DNA of 64,000 bases from Prochlorococcus sp. AG-363-A16. Lineage in GTDB: Bacteria; Cyanobacteriota; Cyanobacteriia; PCC-6307; Cyanobiaceae. The notes under the pieces were generated by a model. That model made no database searches. It saw nothing but the letters and a program-made list of their open reading frames with translations, and was not told the origin of the DNA. Positions 34,836 to 44,900 of the stretch are shown piece after piece (position 1 is the stretch's first letter; each line of letters opens with the position of its first letter). The stretch covers positions 154,039 through 218,038 of the forward strand of contig QCFB01000001.1 of assembly GCA_003280345.1 (NCBI GenBank), read 5' to 3'. The position numbers and the translations under genes were made by a program.

Positions 34836-34998
34836 TTAATTAAACTCATTATATTTTAATAACGTAGACAATTAATTTTAAAATTTTTAAATTGAATGTG
34901 TTTGCATTATTTATATTATGCATTAATTTGCAAATAGTTTGTTTTACTTCTGTTAACAACTATTTTTATTGTTGAGGCTTATTGGGCATATCCTTTGA

Positions 34999-35004
34999 TA
35001 TGAT
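34999..35004 (+). promoter_or_regulatory. -10 promoter element for the tRNA
   Basis: TATGAT ends 10 bases before the tRNA 5' end, the right distance for a start at or just upstream of the mature end. No good -35 box lies at 17 bp; this is common in picocyanobacteria. Confidence 0.45.
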
Positions 35005-35014
35005 TTGGATTATT

Positions 35015-35088
35015 GTCAGTGTAGCTCAGCTGGTTAGAGCACAGCATTCATAACGCTGAGGTCGAGAGTTCAAGTCTCTCCACTGACA
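35015..35088 (+). tRNA. tRNA with CAT anticodon (tRNA-Met elongator, or tRNA-Ile2)
   Basis: A 74-base cloverleaf. The acceptor stem GTCAGTG/CACTGAC is perfect and the discriminator is A. The D arm is GCTC/GAGC and the T arm GAGAG/CTCTC around TTCAAGT. The anticodon loop is TTCATAA with CAT at 35049-35051. The G1-C72 pair rules out the initiator. The base next to the loop forms an A-C mismatch (35046/35054). CAT may be read as methionine or, if C34 is changed to lysidine, as isoleucine; the sequence alone does not settle it. CCA is not encoded. Confidence 0.93.
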
Positions 35089-35133
35089 TATTTTTGAGTT
35101 GAGAAGGCATTGAATATTACTGTATAGGCTATT

Positions 35134-35156
35134 AACCCTTGGTAATAAAGGGTTTT
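35134..35156 (+). terminator. Terminator-like hairpin after the tRNA
   Basis: AACCCTT-GGTAATA-AAGGGTT: 7-bp stem with 7-base loop, running into TTTTG. It lies 46 bases past the tRNA. Confidence 0.5.
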
Positions 35157-35303
35157 GAGTAATTTCCATTGATTACAGCCATCCTATTTGAACAGACTTG
35201 AGATCAAAATTGCTTCAAATATATTTGAAATTTTTCTCGACTTCAGAATTTTTCCACACTTGATTGATTAATAGTGCAATATTAGTAGAAATAATTTTTT
35301 CTC

Positions 35304-35480
35304 ATGATTATTACTGACTTTTGCGGGTCTACCTCAAATCCCAACGAGCGAAGAAAAAGGTATCAGTCAAGAAAATTAGAAATGCTTACCTTTTTGAAGG
35401 ATTCATTAGAGAGAAGGTTGGCTGCAGTTAATGCATCAATAAATACTTTAGAAGTACAAATAAATAGTACTAAAGAATAA
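35304..35480 (+). CDS. Small conserved basic helical protein (58 residues)
   Basis: MIITDFCGSTSNPNERRKRY, then a helix rich in Arg, Lys and Leu (KLEMLTFLKDSLERRLAAVN), ending NSTKE and TAA. The pattern of ERRxRYQxRRLxML followed by LERRLAA is one I associate with a small protein conserved in Prochlorococcus and marine Synechococcus. Function is unknown; a coiled-coil or nucleic-acid-binding helix is possible. The gene is absent from simple ORF lists because of its size. It lies between the tRNA and the Ap4A phosphorylase gene, with which it is convergent. Confidence 0.7.
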   Translation: MIITDFCGSTSNPNERRKRYQSRKLEMLTFLKDSLERRLAAVNASINTLEVQINSTKE

Positions 35481-35505
35481 TTTATAATATCTATGTAGGA
35501 TGCAG

Positions 35506-36372
35506 TTAATTTATTAAGGAATGGTCAACAACTCTTTCTAATAGTTTCACTGGACCATTTCTTTCTAGCCATTCCATATCTGAATCCTTTGTTGCAAGTA
35601 AATATCCAGCAAACCCTAGTGCATTAATACTAATCCCTTTTACACAGTCACGACATCTCTTAACAACTGCAATCCATTCAGGAGTTATTATTAGATTATA
35701 TGGATTTTTAGGTTTGTCATCAATATTAGGATCTCCAATGCCAATTTGAATACATAATCTAATGTATTTATTATAAAGCTCATCCGATTCTATTTTACTC
35801 TTTATATCGTTTAGTGGTAGGACCTTTGTAGATGAGGCCAAAATATTTTTGGTGTTCGTGGTAGACGTAATTAAATCTAAAAACCATCTGTTACGTGGGC
35901 ACATAGATTCTGATTTATTTCGTCTAAGAAGTTGGATATGCCTATGGGGTTGACTGGCTCCTGCCTCAGGGGAACTGTTAAAGAACCATAATCCTGTAGT
36001 GTCATTATTTACAGTGGCTAACGCTTGCATGTCTTTATATCTAAGCCATCCATTTTGTGGTTGCCAATCATTTGTTATAAGTAACATATGACCTAATTGA
36101 ACAGGATATTTATTAAGAATAAGTATATGACTATTATTTATTTGTGATATCTCTAACCTTTTATCCCATGGTAAAAATGGATTGATATCAGATTTAACAG
36201 TTTTCAGATGATCTGGCTTGTCGCTTATTAAATACCTAATTTCAAATGGAATGTAAAGATTAGAATTATTATTAATGATCTTTGTCTCTAAGGGTATTAG
36301 CGCGCCTTTATTTATTGCTTCCTTTGTAAGTTTAAGAGCTTTTAACCAGAATATCTCTCTATTCACAGTCAA
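35506..36372 (-). CDS. ATP adenylyltransferase (Ap4A phosphorylase)
   Basis: A 288-residue protein of the Apa1/Apa2 group in the HIT superfamily. It splits diadenosine tetraphosphate into ATP and ADP with phosphate. The catalytic histidine triad reads ASQPHRHIQLLRRN near residue 140. The N-terminal substrate region INPFLPWDKRLEISQINNSH then ILILNKYPVQLGHMLLIT is typical. The family is common in cyanobacteria and yeasts. The start is TTG (36372) or GTG (36366), since no ATG lies near. Confidence 0.9.
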   Translation of the reverse strand: MTVNREIFWLKALKLTKEAINKGALIPLETKIINNNSNLYIPFEIRYLISDKPDHLKTVKSDINPFLPWDKRLEISQINNSHILILNKYPVQLGHMLLITNDWQPQNGWLRYKDMQALATVNNDTTGLWFFNSSPEAGASQPHRHIQLLRRNKSESMCPRNRWFLDLITSTTNTKNILASSTKVLPLNDIKSKIESDELYNKYIRLCIQIGIGDPNIDDKPKNPYNLIITPEWIAVVKRCRDCVKGISINALGFAGYLLATKDSDMEWLERNGPVKLLERVVDHSLIN

Positions 36373-36548
36373 ATTTAGTAAGTTTTCAACACATGATGTT
36401 GAATATTTATAGATTATATTATAGCAAAGACTTATGGATTAATTACAATTAGTTTGATATTGATAAAATTTTTTGGAATACAAATATTGAATTTCCACAA
36501 ATTTCATCATATTCCCGATTCCAATCTCAGCATCAATTCCGTAAAACC

Positions 36549-36554
36549 TATAGA
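36549..36554 (+). promoter_or_regulatory. -10 element of the candidate small RNA
   Basis: TATAGA(T), a near-consensus -10 box, ends 7 bases before the abrupt switch from AT-rich sequence to the GC-rich core. No matching -35 is seen. It supports transcription on the plus strand from about 36561. Confidence 0.4.
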
Positions 36555-36560
36555 TGTTCT

Positions 36561-36660
36561 TGAAGGCTTGCTTGGCCTCCGTTTGGCACTATTTAACGCA
36601 AAGGGTGCTTTTCCCTTTAATAGCCCCTACAAGCCCTCCTAGGGCCCTTAGAGCAACGCT
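36561..36660 (+). ncRNA. Candidate structured non-coding RNA, identity unknown
   Basis: These 100 bases are 52% G+C by hand count, against roughly 25-30% on either side, and fold into nested stems. GGCTTG (36565-36570) pairs with CAAGCC (36630-36635). CTATT (36589-36593) pairs with AATAG (36619-36623). AAAGGG (36600-36605) pairs with CCCTTT (36613-36618) around a 7-base loop. A short hairpin GAGC-AAC-GCTC follows at 36651-36661. A long hairpin with a large internal loop is a 6S-like shape, but I cannot match it to 6S, tmRNA, SRP RNA or RNase P RNA. The strand is chosen from the -10 box; the minus strand is possible. Confidence 0.45.
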
Positions 36661-36737
36661 CAATCCATGAAAAAGTCTTAGTGAATAGTCTCGAATACAA
36701 AAAACAAGAAATATGGCGTTTTTCGGTTTTTCATAAT

Positions 36738-36756
36738 TTTCTTGCTTTTCAAGAAA
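36738..36756. repeat. Short inverted repeat TTTCTTG/CAAGAAA
   Basis: Perfect 7-bp arms with a 5-base loop CTTTT. It has no T-run on the plus strand after it. It could be a weak terminator or processing site 80 bases past the GC-rich core. Confidence 0.3.
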
Positions 36757-36997
36757 GCTGTGCTGATTGATTAATGACTTTTTAAAGAGGCTTTGCTCAA
36801 ATTTTTATTTGGTCACAAACTGTCATTGATCAGGAACTCCAAACTTTTACAAAATTTATAATAAAGTTCTAAAAGCTTGTTATCACTGGGTTTTGGCCTG
36901 GTTCGAGGTCCTAAATCTAACTACAAAAAAAGCTAACTAGTGACACTTTCTTTGCTTATACGGTTGACGGATAGTGGGGGGAAGGGGTTAAACGTCA

Positions 36998-37246
36998 ATG
37001 AGAAACACCTCCTCAATGGATTGGGAGTTCACAGAAGACGGAGCATTCCTCGCTCTATGCGATGCCTTTCGCGAGAGCGGAGAGACATCTGCAATGGAAT
37101 TTTTAGCTAATGGAGAAGGAGCTTTCCATTTCCAAGAGCTAACTCAAAATGCAGCCGGTGAAGGTATCGACCTGAGCGATTCAGATGCGTTAGACGAGTT
37201 CCAACAAGATGTCCTGGAAACAATGGAAACACTATGTAAGGATTAA
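36998..37246 (+). CDS. Small acidic protein of unknown function (82 residues)
   Basis: MRNTSSMDWEFTEDGAFLAL is followed by an acidic, helical chain (LANGEGAFHFQELTQNAAGE and DEFQQDVLETMETLCKD). I do not recognise the family. There is no membrane segment. Base composition differs from its neighbours: about 48% G+C over 37021-37200 by hand count, as in the ribosomal protein genes, which suggests strong expression. The start is ATG 36998 with a purine-rich run upstream, or ATG 37016 (MDWEFTED). It stands alone between the GC-rich RNA candidate and metH (convergent). Confidence 0.72.
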   Translation: MRNTSSMDWEFTEDGAFLALCDAFRESGETSAMEFLANGEGAFHFQELTQNAAGEGIDLSDSDALDEFQQDVLETMETLCKD

Positions 37247-37353
37247 ATCTCCTTTAAATAGCATCATTTCAATATTTCGATTTATCCTCTGATTAAATTC
37301 TAGGATTAATAAATCTATTACATAAACCTAATTAATAATATTTCTAAATAGTT

Positions 37354-40300
37354 TTAAGCACTAAAATATTTAGCATTACTGTGTAAAGCAATTATCGCCG
37401 TAGTACTTTGTTCAGGGTGTAACTGATCACTTGAATCAATACTTAACCCAATTCGTTCTGAATTAAGCCATTTTAACTGATATTTAGAGTCAGACACATT
37501 TGGGCAAGCTGGATAGCCAAAAGAAAAACGGCAACCCCTATAGCGCTGAGCAAGTATATTTCTAATATTAAAAGGTGTGTTATCCATGAAGCCACATTCC
37601 TTCCTAATTAATGCATGAACATACTCAGCCAATGCTTCAGCTAGCTGTACAGTCAAACCATGAAAATATAAGTATTCAGAATACTGATCTTTTTTAAATA
37701 GTTCTTGAGAAAATTCACTAGCCTGATGTCCCATTGTTACAGCTTGCATTGGAAGAAAGTCACTCGGCGAATCTTTTATAAGGTCTTGAAAATAATCTGA
37801 AATACAATATTGATTGCCAGACTTTTGACGAGGAAAAACAAATTTACCAATTAAGTTCTGCTTCGATTCATTAAATACTAAAACTGAATTATCTTTTCGA
37901 GCACAGTTAAAATATCCATATACAGCACTAGGTCGAACAAGTTTATCTTTAATTATTTTATTAATTAATTCATCTAATTTAGGTTCAGCTGTATTTCTAA
38001 TGAAATTTATATAATCCTCTTTTGATTGATTCTTTAATCTTTTCATTTGCCATTGACTGCTAAATAATGCATTACGATCGAGATATTTAATTACATCATT
38101 TAAGGAAATATTTTCTAAGATATTGGAACCAATAAAAGGAACTTTTACTGGAATCTCAGCCGGAATACTAGATGATCTATTATAAGAAATAACCTGTTTA
38201 GATGATACTACTGATGTTAGATTGTTATTTTTTGTTTTTAATCCTATATCAATCGAAACATCTTGTTTGTAAGCTTTATTATTAATAAATCCTGTTTGAT
38301 CACTCCATTGTCCATTAGATTTAGCTAACATATATGAGTCCATAAAACGTAAGTCTGTAAAAGCATCCTTTCCATATATAACAACACCTTTGTATACACT
38401 ATTACAATCCGTATTTACAAATTTAGGAGTTAATGCAGCACCACCTAAAATGACAGGTATATTGATGCCAGCATCATTGAATGATTCAAGGTTATCCTTC
38501 ATAAATGCGGTTGATTTTACTAATAATCCACTCATAGCTATACAATCTGGTTTGTATTTTTTATGAGCTTGTATAATGCTAGATATATCTTGTTTGATAC
38601 CTAGATTAATTACATCATATCCATTATTAGTAAGGATAATATCAACCAAGTTTTTTCCAATGTCGTGAACATCACCTTTTACAGTTGCAATTAAAAAAGT
38701 ACCCTTAGATTGACGATCTAAACTTTCATTTTCCATATATGGTTCTAAAAACGAAACTGCATATTTCATTGTTTCTGCAGATTGAAGAACAAATGGGAGT
38801 TGCATCTGGCCTGAACCAAAAAGTTCTCCTACAACCTTCATTCCATCTAATAAATATTTGTTAATGATATCTAATGGTTTATATTTTTTTAGTGCTTTTT
38901 CTAGACATTTATCTAGACCAATTCTTTCTCCATCAATAATATGTTGTTTAAGTTGTTCTTCAACATTTAAATTTGTTAGCTGTTCATTAGATTTGCGAAC
39001 ATCATTTGATGTAACTCCTTCAAATATTTTAGTAAGTTCTGTAAGAGGATCATAAATACATATTTCATCTTCGAATTTCCTATTATCATTAATTAAATCA
39101 ATACATATTTTTTTATGTTGTTCTTTTATTTTTGAGAGAGGCAATATTTTAGATGGAGAAATTATTGCAGCATCCATACCAAACTTACAGCATTGATGTA
39201 AAAATACAGAGTTTAGTGTAATTCTTGCTGATGGGTTTAAACCAAAACTGATATTCGAAATTCCTAGAATAACATGTACACCCTGAAGATTATTACTAAT
39301 AGATTTAATAGCTTTTAATGTCTCAGCTGCATTTTTTCTATCTTCTTCGAGACCTGTAGAAATAGGTAATGCTAGAGGATCATAAAATATTTCTTGGGGT
39401 AAGATACCATAATTAATTATGTCTCTATAGGCTCTTTCTGCTATCAAAAACTTCCTATCTGATGATCGGGCCATACCTTCTTCATCAATTGTTCCAACTA
39501 CAATTCCACATCCATAATCTTTTGCTAATTTAAGTACTTTAAAAAACCTTTCATCACCATCTTCGTAATTTGTGGAGTTTAGAATGCATTTACCTCCATA
39601 AACCTTAAGACCACTTTCCATTTTTTCATATTCAGTTGAATCTAGCATTAAAGGGAGTTTTATATTAGTTGCCAATTTTGAAACCAATTTATTCATATCA
39701 GATACACCATTTCTTCCAACATAATCAACATTTACATCAATTATATGAGCATTTTCTTTTTCTTGATTTCTTGCTATAGAAACTAATCCATCCCAATTAT
39801 TAACGTTTAATAAATCCCTAACCTTTTTAGAACCACTAGCATTTAACCTTTCTCCAACGATAAGAAATGAAGGGTCCTGTTCATAAGGTGTTGCAGAGTA
39901 AATAGATGCTGCCATTGGTTCTCTACTATTTCTAACTTTTCTTTTTACTAGAGAGGTGCTTTTATCTGGTATTTTATTTATATCCTGAGAAAGTTTTACT
40001 AATTCGGATATATGTTCAGGGGTAGTTCCACAACAACCACCAATAATTTGAACACCGAGGTCTTTGATAAAATGCATTAATTGCATTTTTAATTCTATTG
40101 GTGTCAATCTGTAGTGCGCAACTCCTGAAATATTTTCTGGTAGTCCAGCATTTGGAATGCAACTAACGATAAAAGGTGAATGTTGTGAAAGATATTTAAT
40201 ATGTTCTTTCATTTGTTCAGGACCACTTGCGCAATTCAGTCCTAGAATGTCTATATCGAATGGCTCTAAAATTGATACAACTGCTGATATATCTGTGCCT

Positions 40301-40935
40301 ACAAGCATAGTTCCAGTAGTTTCCATAGTTACTGAAACCATTGTTGGAATATTTATTTTATTTACCTCTTTTATTGCTTGTAATGCAGCCTTTATTTGCA
40401 ATACATCTTGACATGTTTCTACTATAAATAAATCAATCCCTCCAGAAATTAGTCCCCTAACTTGTTCCTTATAAGATTCCTTAAGAGTATCGAAATTAAT
40501 ATGGCCTAGGGTGGGTAATTTAGTCGTCGGTCCAATTGAACCAGCGACAAATCTAGGCTTCGCTTCGGATGAAAATTCATTTGCTAACTCACTAGCAATT
40601 TGGGCTGCCAGTTTGTTTATCTCATATGATTTATCTTCAAGTCCATATTCTGATAATACAATATTTGTAGCTCCAAATGTATTAGTCTCAATAACATCAC
40701 AACCGGATTCAAGAAACTGGCGATGAACTTTTTTAACCGATTCTGGACATGTAATAACTAAATGTTCATTACAACCTTCATATTCTGGGCCACCAAAATC
40801 ATTAGCGGTAAGGTTCTGTTGCTGTAATGACGTTCCCGTTGCACCATCAAAAACAATTACGGGGTGATCTCTAGTATTCAGCCAATCAACTAGTGAACAA
40901 TTTTTATAGGTTGTATTATGAGATTTAGTTGACAT
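37354..40935 (-). CDS. metH: Cobalamin-dependent methionine synthase
   Basis: MetH moves a methyl group from 5-methyltetrahydrofolate to homocysteine through methylcobalamin. The 1193 residues hold all four modules: homocysteine domain with zinc cysteines in [10 protein letters not shown] and [14 protein letters not shown]; pterin domain ([20 protein letters not shown]); cobalamin domain with [14 protein letters not shown], whose His is the lower ligand; and the C-terminal reactivation domain ([18 protein letters not shown] [13 protein letters not shown]). Length matches full MetH. No cobalamin riboswitch box is seen in the 71-bp leader. It consumes the B12 made by the pathway including cobU and cobN. 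Confidence 0.97.
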   Translation of the reverse strand: MSTKSHNTTYKNCSLVDWLNTRDHPVIVFDGATGTSLQQQNLTANDFGGPEYEGCNEHLVITCPESVKKVHRQFLESGCDVIETNTFGATNIVLSEYGLEDKSYEINKLAAQIASELANEFSSEAKPRFVAGSIGPTTKLPTLGHINFDTLKESYKEQVRGLISGGIDLFIVETCQDVLQIKAALQAIKEVNKINIPTMVSVTMETTGTMLVGTDISAVVSILEPFDIDILGLNCASGPEQMKEHIKYLSQHSPFIVSCIPNAGLPENISGVAHYRLTPIELKMQLMHFIKDLGVQIIGGCCGTTPEHISELVKLSQDINKIPDKSTSLVKRKVRNSREPMAASIYSATPYEQDPSFLIVGERLNASGSKKVRDLLNVNNWDGLVSIARNQEKENAHIIDVNVDYVGRNGVSDMNKLVSKLATNIKLPLMLDSTEYEKMESGLKVYGGKCILNSTNYEDGDERFFKVLKLAKDYGCGIVVGTIDEEGMARSSDRKFLIAERAYRDIINYGILPQEIFYDPLALPISTGLEEDRKNAAETLKAIKSISNNLQGVHVILGISNISFGLNPSARITLNSVFLHQCCKFGMDAAIISPSKILPLSKIKEQHKKICIDLINDNRKFEDEICIYDPLTELTKIFEGVTSNDVRKSNEQLTNLNVEEQLKQHIIDGERIGLDKCLEKALKKYKPLDIINKYLLDGMKVVGELFGSGQMQLPFVLQSAETMKYAVSFLEPYMENESLDRQSKGTFLIATVKGDVHDIGKNLVDIILTNNGYDVINLGIKQDISSIIQAHKKYKPDCIAMSGLLVKSTAFMKDNLESFNDAGINIPVILGGAALTPKFVNTDCNSVYKGVVIYGKDAFTDLRFMDSYMLAKSNGQWSDQTGFINNKAYKQDVSIDIGLKTKNNNLTSVVSSKQVISYNRSSSIPAEIPVKVPFIGSNILENISLNDVIKYLDRNALFSSQWQMKRLKNQSKEDYINFIRNTAEPKLDELINKIIKDKLVRPSAVYGYFNCARKDNSVLVFNESKQNLIGKFVFPRQKSGNQYCISDYFQDLIKDSPSDFLPMQAVTMGHQASEFSQELFKKDQYSEYLYFHGLTVQLAEALAEYVHALIRKECGFMDNTPFNIRNILAQRYRGCRFSFGYPACPNVSDSKYQLKWLNSERIGLSIDSSDQLHPEQSTTAIIALHSNAKYFSA

Positions 40936-41006
40936 TATAGATTAGGAAGAAATTTTTGAGTTAAATGAATAGCAAGCATAATATGTGGATATACTTCATA
41001 TCCTAA

Positions 41007-41933
41007 CTAAAGTTCAATTCTGGTAAGCCAATGTTCGTAATTTGGATCCCTACCTTCTGTTATGTTAATTAGTTTTTCACGTAATAATGACATTAATGGG
41101 CGCTTTGACGAAAATTTTGTAGATTCAATTTGACGTATTGGAGTAATTTTAGCTGCAGTTCCTGTTAAAAATACTTCATCAGAGATAAATAATTCAGTTT
41201 TATCTAAAGGCCTTTCAATAACTTTAATATCCATTGACTTGGCAATTTCAATAACACTTGCTCTTGTTATCCCTTCAAGAATATCTTGATCAACACCTGG
41301 AGTTATCAAGTTACCGTCTCGTACAATGAAGATATTCATACCACTTGCTTCACAGACTTTTCCCTTGCTATTAAGTAATAATGCTTCGTCATAGCCACTT
41401 AGAACAGCTTCTGTTTTTGCTAATGAACTAGTAATATAAGCACCACTAATTTTACCTCTTAGTGGTAATGAGCTGTCTTCCTGACGTGACCAACTACTAA
41501 AGCGGCATGTAACTCCTTCTGGAGAAAGATAATCACCCAACTCTATGCAATAAATGAAAAAGTCAGTTTCAATATTATGAAGGCGAGGTGCAATTCCTAA
41601 ATCACTTGTATAAACAAATGGTCGCAAATATATTGGTTTTAATGGACGATTCGCTCTTATTATGCTTTCAAGTGCATTTGTAACAGTCGATTCGCTTAGG
41701 TCTGTTAGCAATAAACGAGCGCTTTGTGAAAGTCTACGAGCATGGCGATCTGCCCTGAATAGAAGAATAGTATCTTCTTTTTGTGGGTCTGGAATAGCCC
41801 TCATGCCACCAAAGGCAGCAGTGCCATAGTGCAATGCATGTGTGGCGATTGAAACCTTTGCTGTCTCAAAAGGAACGCATTCACCCCTAAACCAGGCATA
41901 AGGCAGAAACTGATGCATTTCTGATCTTTCCAT
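41007..41933 (-). CDS. ilvE: Branched-chain amino acid aminotransferase
   Basis: A fold-type IV PLP aminotransferase performing the last step of valine, leucine and isoleucine synthesis. Motifs: ATHALHYGTAAFGGMRA near the N-terminus; the PLP lysine in GKISGAYITSSLAKTEA; KVCEASGMNIFIV; and EVFLTGTAAKITPIRQIE for phosphate binding. The frame opens at TTG 41942; ATG 41933 (MERSEMHQF) is chosen, and ATG 41918 (MHQFLPYAWFRG) is also possible. It is divergent from cobN with about 60 bp between. Confidence 0.94.
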   Translation of the reverse strand: MERSEMHQFLPYAWFRGECVPFETAKVSIATHALHYGTAAFGGMRAIPDPQKEDTILLFRADRHARRLSQSARLLLTDLSESTVTNALESIIRANRPLKPIYLRPFVYTSDLGIAPRLHNIETDFFIYCIELGDYLSPEGVTCRFSSWSRQEDSSLPLRGKISGAYITSSLAKTEAVLSGYDEALLLNSKGKVCEASGMNIFIVRDGNLITPGVDQDILEGITRASVIEIAKSMDIKVIERPLDKTELFISDEVFLTGTAAKITPIRQIESTKFSSKRPLMSLLREKLINITEGRDPNYEHWLTRIEL

Positions 41934-41993
41934 GCTCAGCAATCTTGCATCATCAATTGCATTAAAAGCAACTTAGCCTTGGAGAATAGATGA

Positions 41994-44900
41994 ATGCACA
42001 GATTAGCCACAATACCTGGGGAAACATCAAATGAGGAAATTCTCCTTGTAGAACAGCCTCAGGCAAGGGTTCTTGTCCTTTCAAGCGTCACGACTGACAT
42101 ATCCACGTTAGCTAATTGCCTGGTGCTCAAGGAGAATATTCATTGGCATGGGGAAATTAGAGCTTTAAATTTATCTTCCCTTAACCATCCAGCACAAATT
42201 GACCATTACTTTGAAATAACAGCCCAAAATGCAGAATTAATAATAGTTCGGCTCTTAGGAGGGAAGGGACATTGGTCCTATGGATTGGAAAAATTAGCGA
42301 CATGGCAAAAAAGAAAAAATACAAGTCGTAAAATTATAATTACAGCTGGAACAGAAGATCAATTTAAAATATTACATCCGTTGAGTACTATAAACGAAAA
42401 CTATGTAGACAAATTAGCAAGATTATTAAACGTAGGAGGAATGGCTAATGTAAACACATTTCTTGATGTAATTGATAGTTTGTTAAATAATAAATTACCG
42501 CCAGTTAACCAAATTATAATAAAAGAAGATATAGATGTAGAAAAATGGGACTGGAAAGAAGATAAAGGCAAGAAAATTGGCATTATTCTCTACAGAGCAT
42601 TACTTCAATCAGGAGATTTAGAATTTGCAACAGCATTAAATAAAAAACTAAGGAAAAAGGGACTATCACCAAGAGTTATATGGGTTAAAGGGCTTAAAGA
42701 TATAAATGTTCAGAGAAAAATAATTCAAATGATGAAAATAGAAAATGTTGACATTATATTAAGTAGTACTTCATTTACATCAGTTGAGTTAAATTCTGAT
42801 TTTACTGGTAAAAGTTTCTGGGACGAGCTAGATGTTCCTGTACTTCAATTATTAACAAGTTCTAATAGTAGAGAAAGATGGGAAGGTAGTTGTCGTGGTC
42901 TTGATCCAATAGATCTATCACTTCAAATTGTACTACCAGAACTTGATGGGCGAATTACGACGAGGCCGTGTGCATTTAAAATATTAGAGGAAAATCACAA
43001 TCTACTAGCAACAGCTATTCATAGATTAAAGCCTGATAATGATGGCCTAGAGTGGATTTCTAATCATATAAAAGCTTGGTTAGATTTAAAATATGTTATT
43101 CCACGCAAAAAGAAAATATGTTTAATCTTGGCAAACTATCCAATACGAGATGGACGTATTGCTAATGGAGTTGGTTTAGATACACCTGAATCAACTGTTC
43201 AAATTCTTAAATGGTTGAAAGAGTATGGGATTTCTTTGGGAGATAAGGAACTTCCATCCAATAGTGATGAATTAATGAATAGTTTATTAGCTGTTAGAAC
43301 TAATGACCCAGGCAGTAGAAACAGACCTACATTAGATTATTTGAGTCTTAATGACTACATGAAATGGTGGGATAACATAAGTTATAAAGCTAGATCACCA
43401 ATAGTTGAACGTTGGGGTGAACCTAAATCTGCAATTGATATTGAAACACAAGGTTTTCCTATACATGGTATTGAACTAGGTAATGTATGTATATTAATTC
43501 AACCATCTAGAGGTTATGATAGTAATTCGGAGAAAGATTTACATAGTCCTGATCTTTTTCCGCCACATAGATACCTAGCTCAATATTTATGGATTCGAGA
43601 TAATCATAAATCTAATCTAATCGTGCATATAGGTAAACATGGAAGTGTTGAATGGTTACCTGGTAAATCTGTAGGTTTAAGTAAAAATTGTGCGCCAGCA
43701 CTTGCTATGGGGTATTTACCCAATCTCTATCCTTTTATAGTCAATGACCCTGGTGAAGGTACTCAAGCAAAAAGAAGAACTCACGCTGTGATTTTAGATC
43801 ATTTAACACCTCCATTAGGTAGGGCTGGTGCTTATGGAGATTTATTAATACTAGAAAACTTAATCGAGGAATATTATGATTCGAAATTACTTTGTTCAGA
43901 AAGAAATAATATAGTAATTAGTAAAATACTTAAATTGATAGAAAAAAACCATCTTCTTGACTTAGATATAACAACAACTATACAAGAACTAGAACTAGAA
44001 GAAATATTATGTAAAGTGGATTCGTATCTTTGTGAACTTAAGCAATCTCAAATTAGAACTGGCTTACATATTTTAGGCATGAAAATTAATAATAATAAAT
44101 TAAGTGAATTAATGTTATCTATATCTAGGACACCATCTAGAATTAACAATGGTTTCACACAAATTCTAGCTAAAACTCTTAATTTAAAAGTGGATCCCTG
44201 GGCAGACGATGAATCGGAGTATTTAGAAAATGAAGATATAGTTGAATTATCAAAATATAATATAAAACCACCTAGAAACAAAGGAGTATTTATAGATTGG
44301 CTTGAAGGTCAGGCTCTAATTATAATACAAGCAATTGTAGAAAACAAAACACTACCATTAAATCAGAATTTTCATTCTGATGATTTAATTGAACCATTTA
44401 AAACGTTACTTACTGAAAAAAATACAAAAAGTTTTTTAAAATCTATTAGATCTGATCTAATGTTTTCAATTCAAAAATGTGCAGTAAAAGAGAAGCAAAA
44501 TTTTTTAAAGGTAGTCGACGGAAAAAGAATAGAGGCTGGTCCTTCTGGAGCGCCAACTAGGGGTAAACCAGAAGTACTACCAACTGGTAGAAATTTTTAT
44601 AGCGTAGACCTTAGGGGATTACCTACAGAGAGCGCATGGGATTTGGGCAGAAGAACTGCTCAAAATTTATTGGATTTATATTTGCTTGAAAATGGTGAAG
44701 ATCTAACGCATTTAGCCTTATCCGTATGGGGTACAGCAACTATGAGAAATGGAGGCGAAGAAATTGGTCAATTATTCGCCTTGATAGGTGTTAGGCCAGT
44801 CTGGGATGGGCCAACAAGACGTTTTATAGATATTGAGGTTATTCCCTTAAGTGTACTTGGCAGGCCAAGAGTAGATGTAACTCTAAGAATATCTGGATTT

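Larger units (their letters stand above)
36373..36997. other. 625-bp gene-poor region with a GC-rich core
   Basis: No credible protein gene on either strand. A GC-rich, foldable core occupies 36561-36660. A small inverted repeat at 36385-36403 (TTCAACA-N5-TGTTGAA) sits just upstream of the Ap4A phosphorylase start, and another lies at 36738-36756. The segment 36950-36990 contains a purine run (GTGGGGGGAAGGGG) just before the 82-residue protein. Confidence 0.6.

Noticed and set aside
36454..36642. 62-codon plus-strand reading frame across the GC-rich core
   Set aside because: It starts at a TTG with no ribosome-binding site, has no protein-like pattern, and coincides with the foldable GC-rich element, which explains the open frame better.
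36540..36670. tmRNA, SRP RNA or RNase P RNA as the identity of the GC-rich element
   Set aside because: No tag-peptide reading (AN...APVAA type) for tmRNA, no GGAAGxAGC-type loop for SRP RNA and no RNase P core motifs. 6S RNA remains possible but unproven.
36880..36920. GGTTCGAGGTCC resembling a tRNA T-loop
   Set aside because: The flanking stem pairs poorly and no cloverleaf can be drawn around it.
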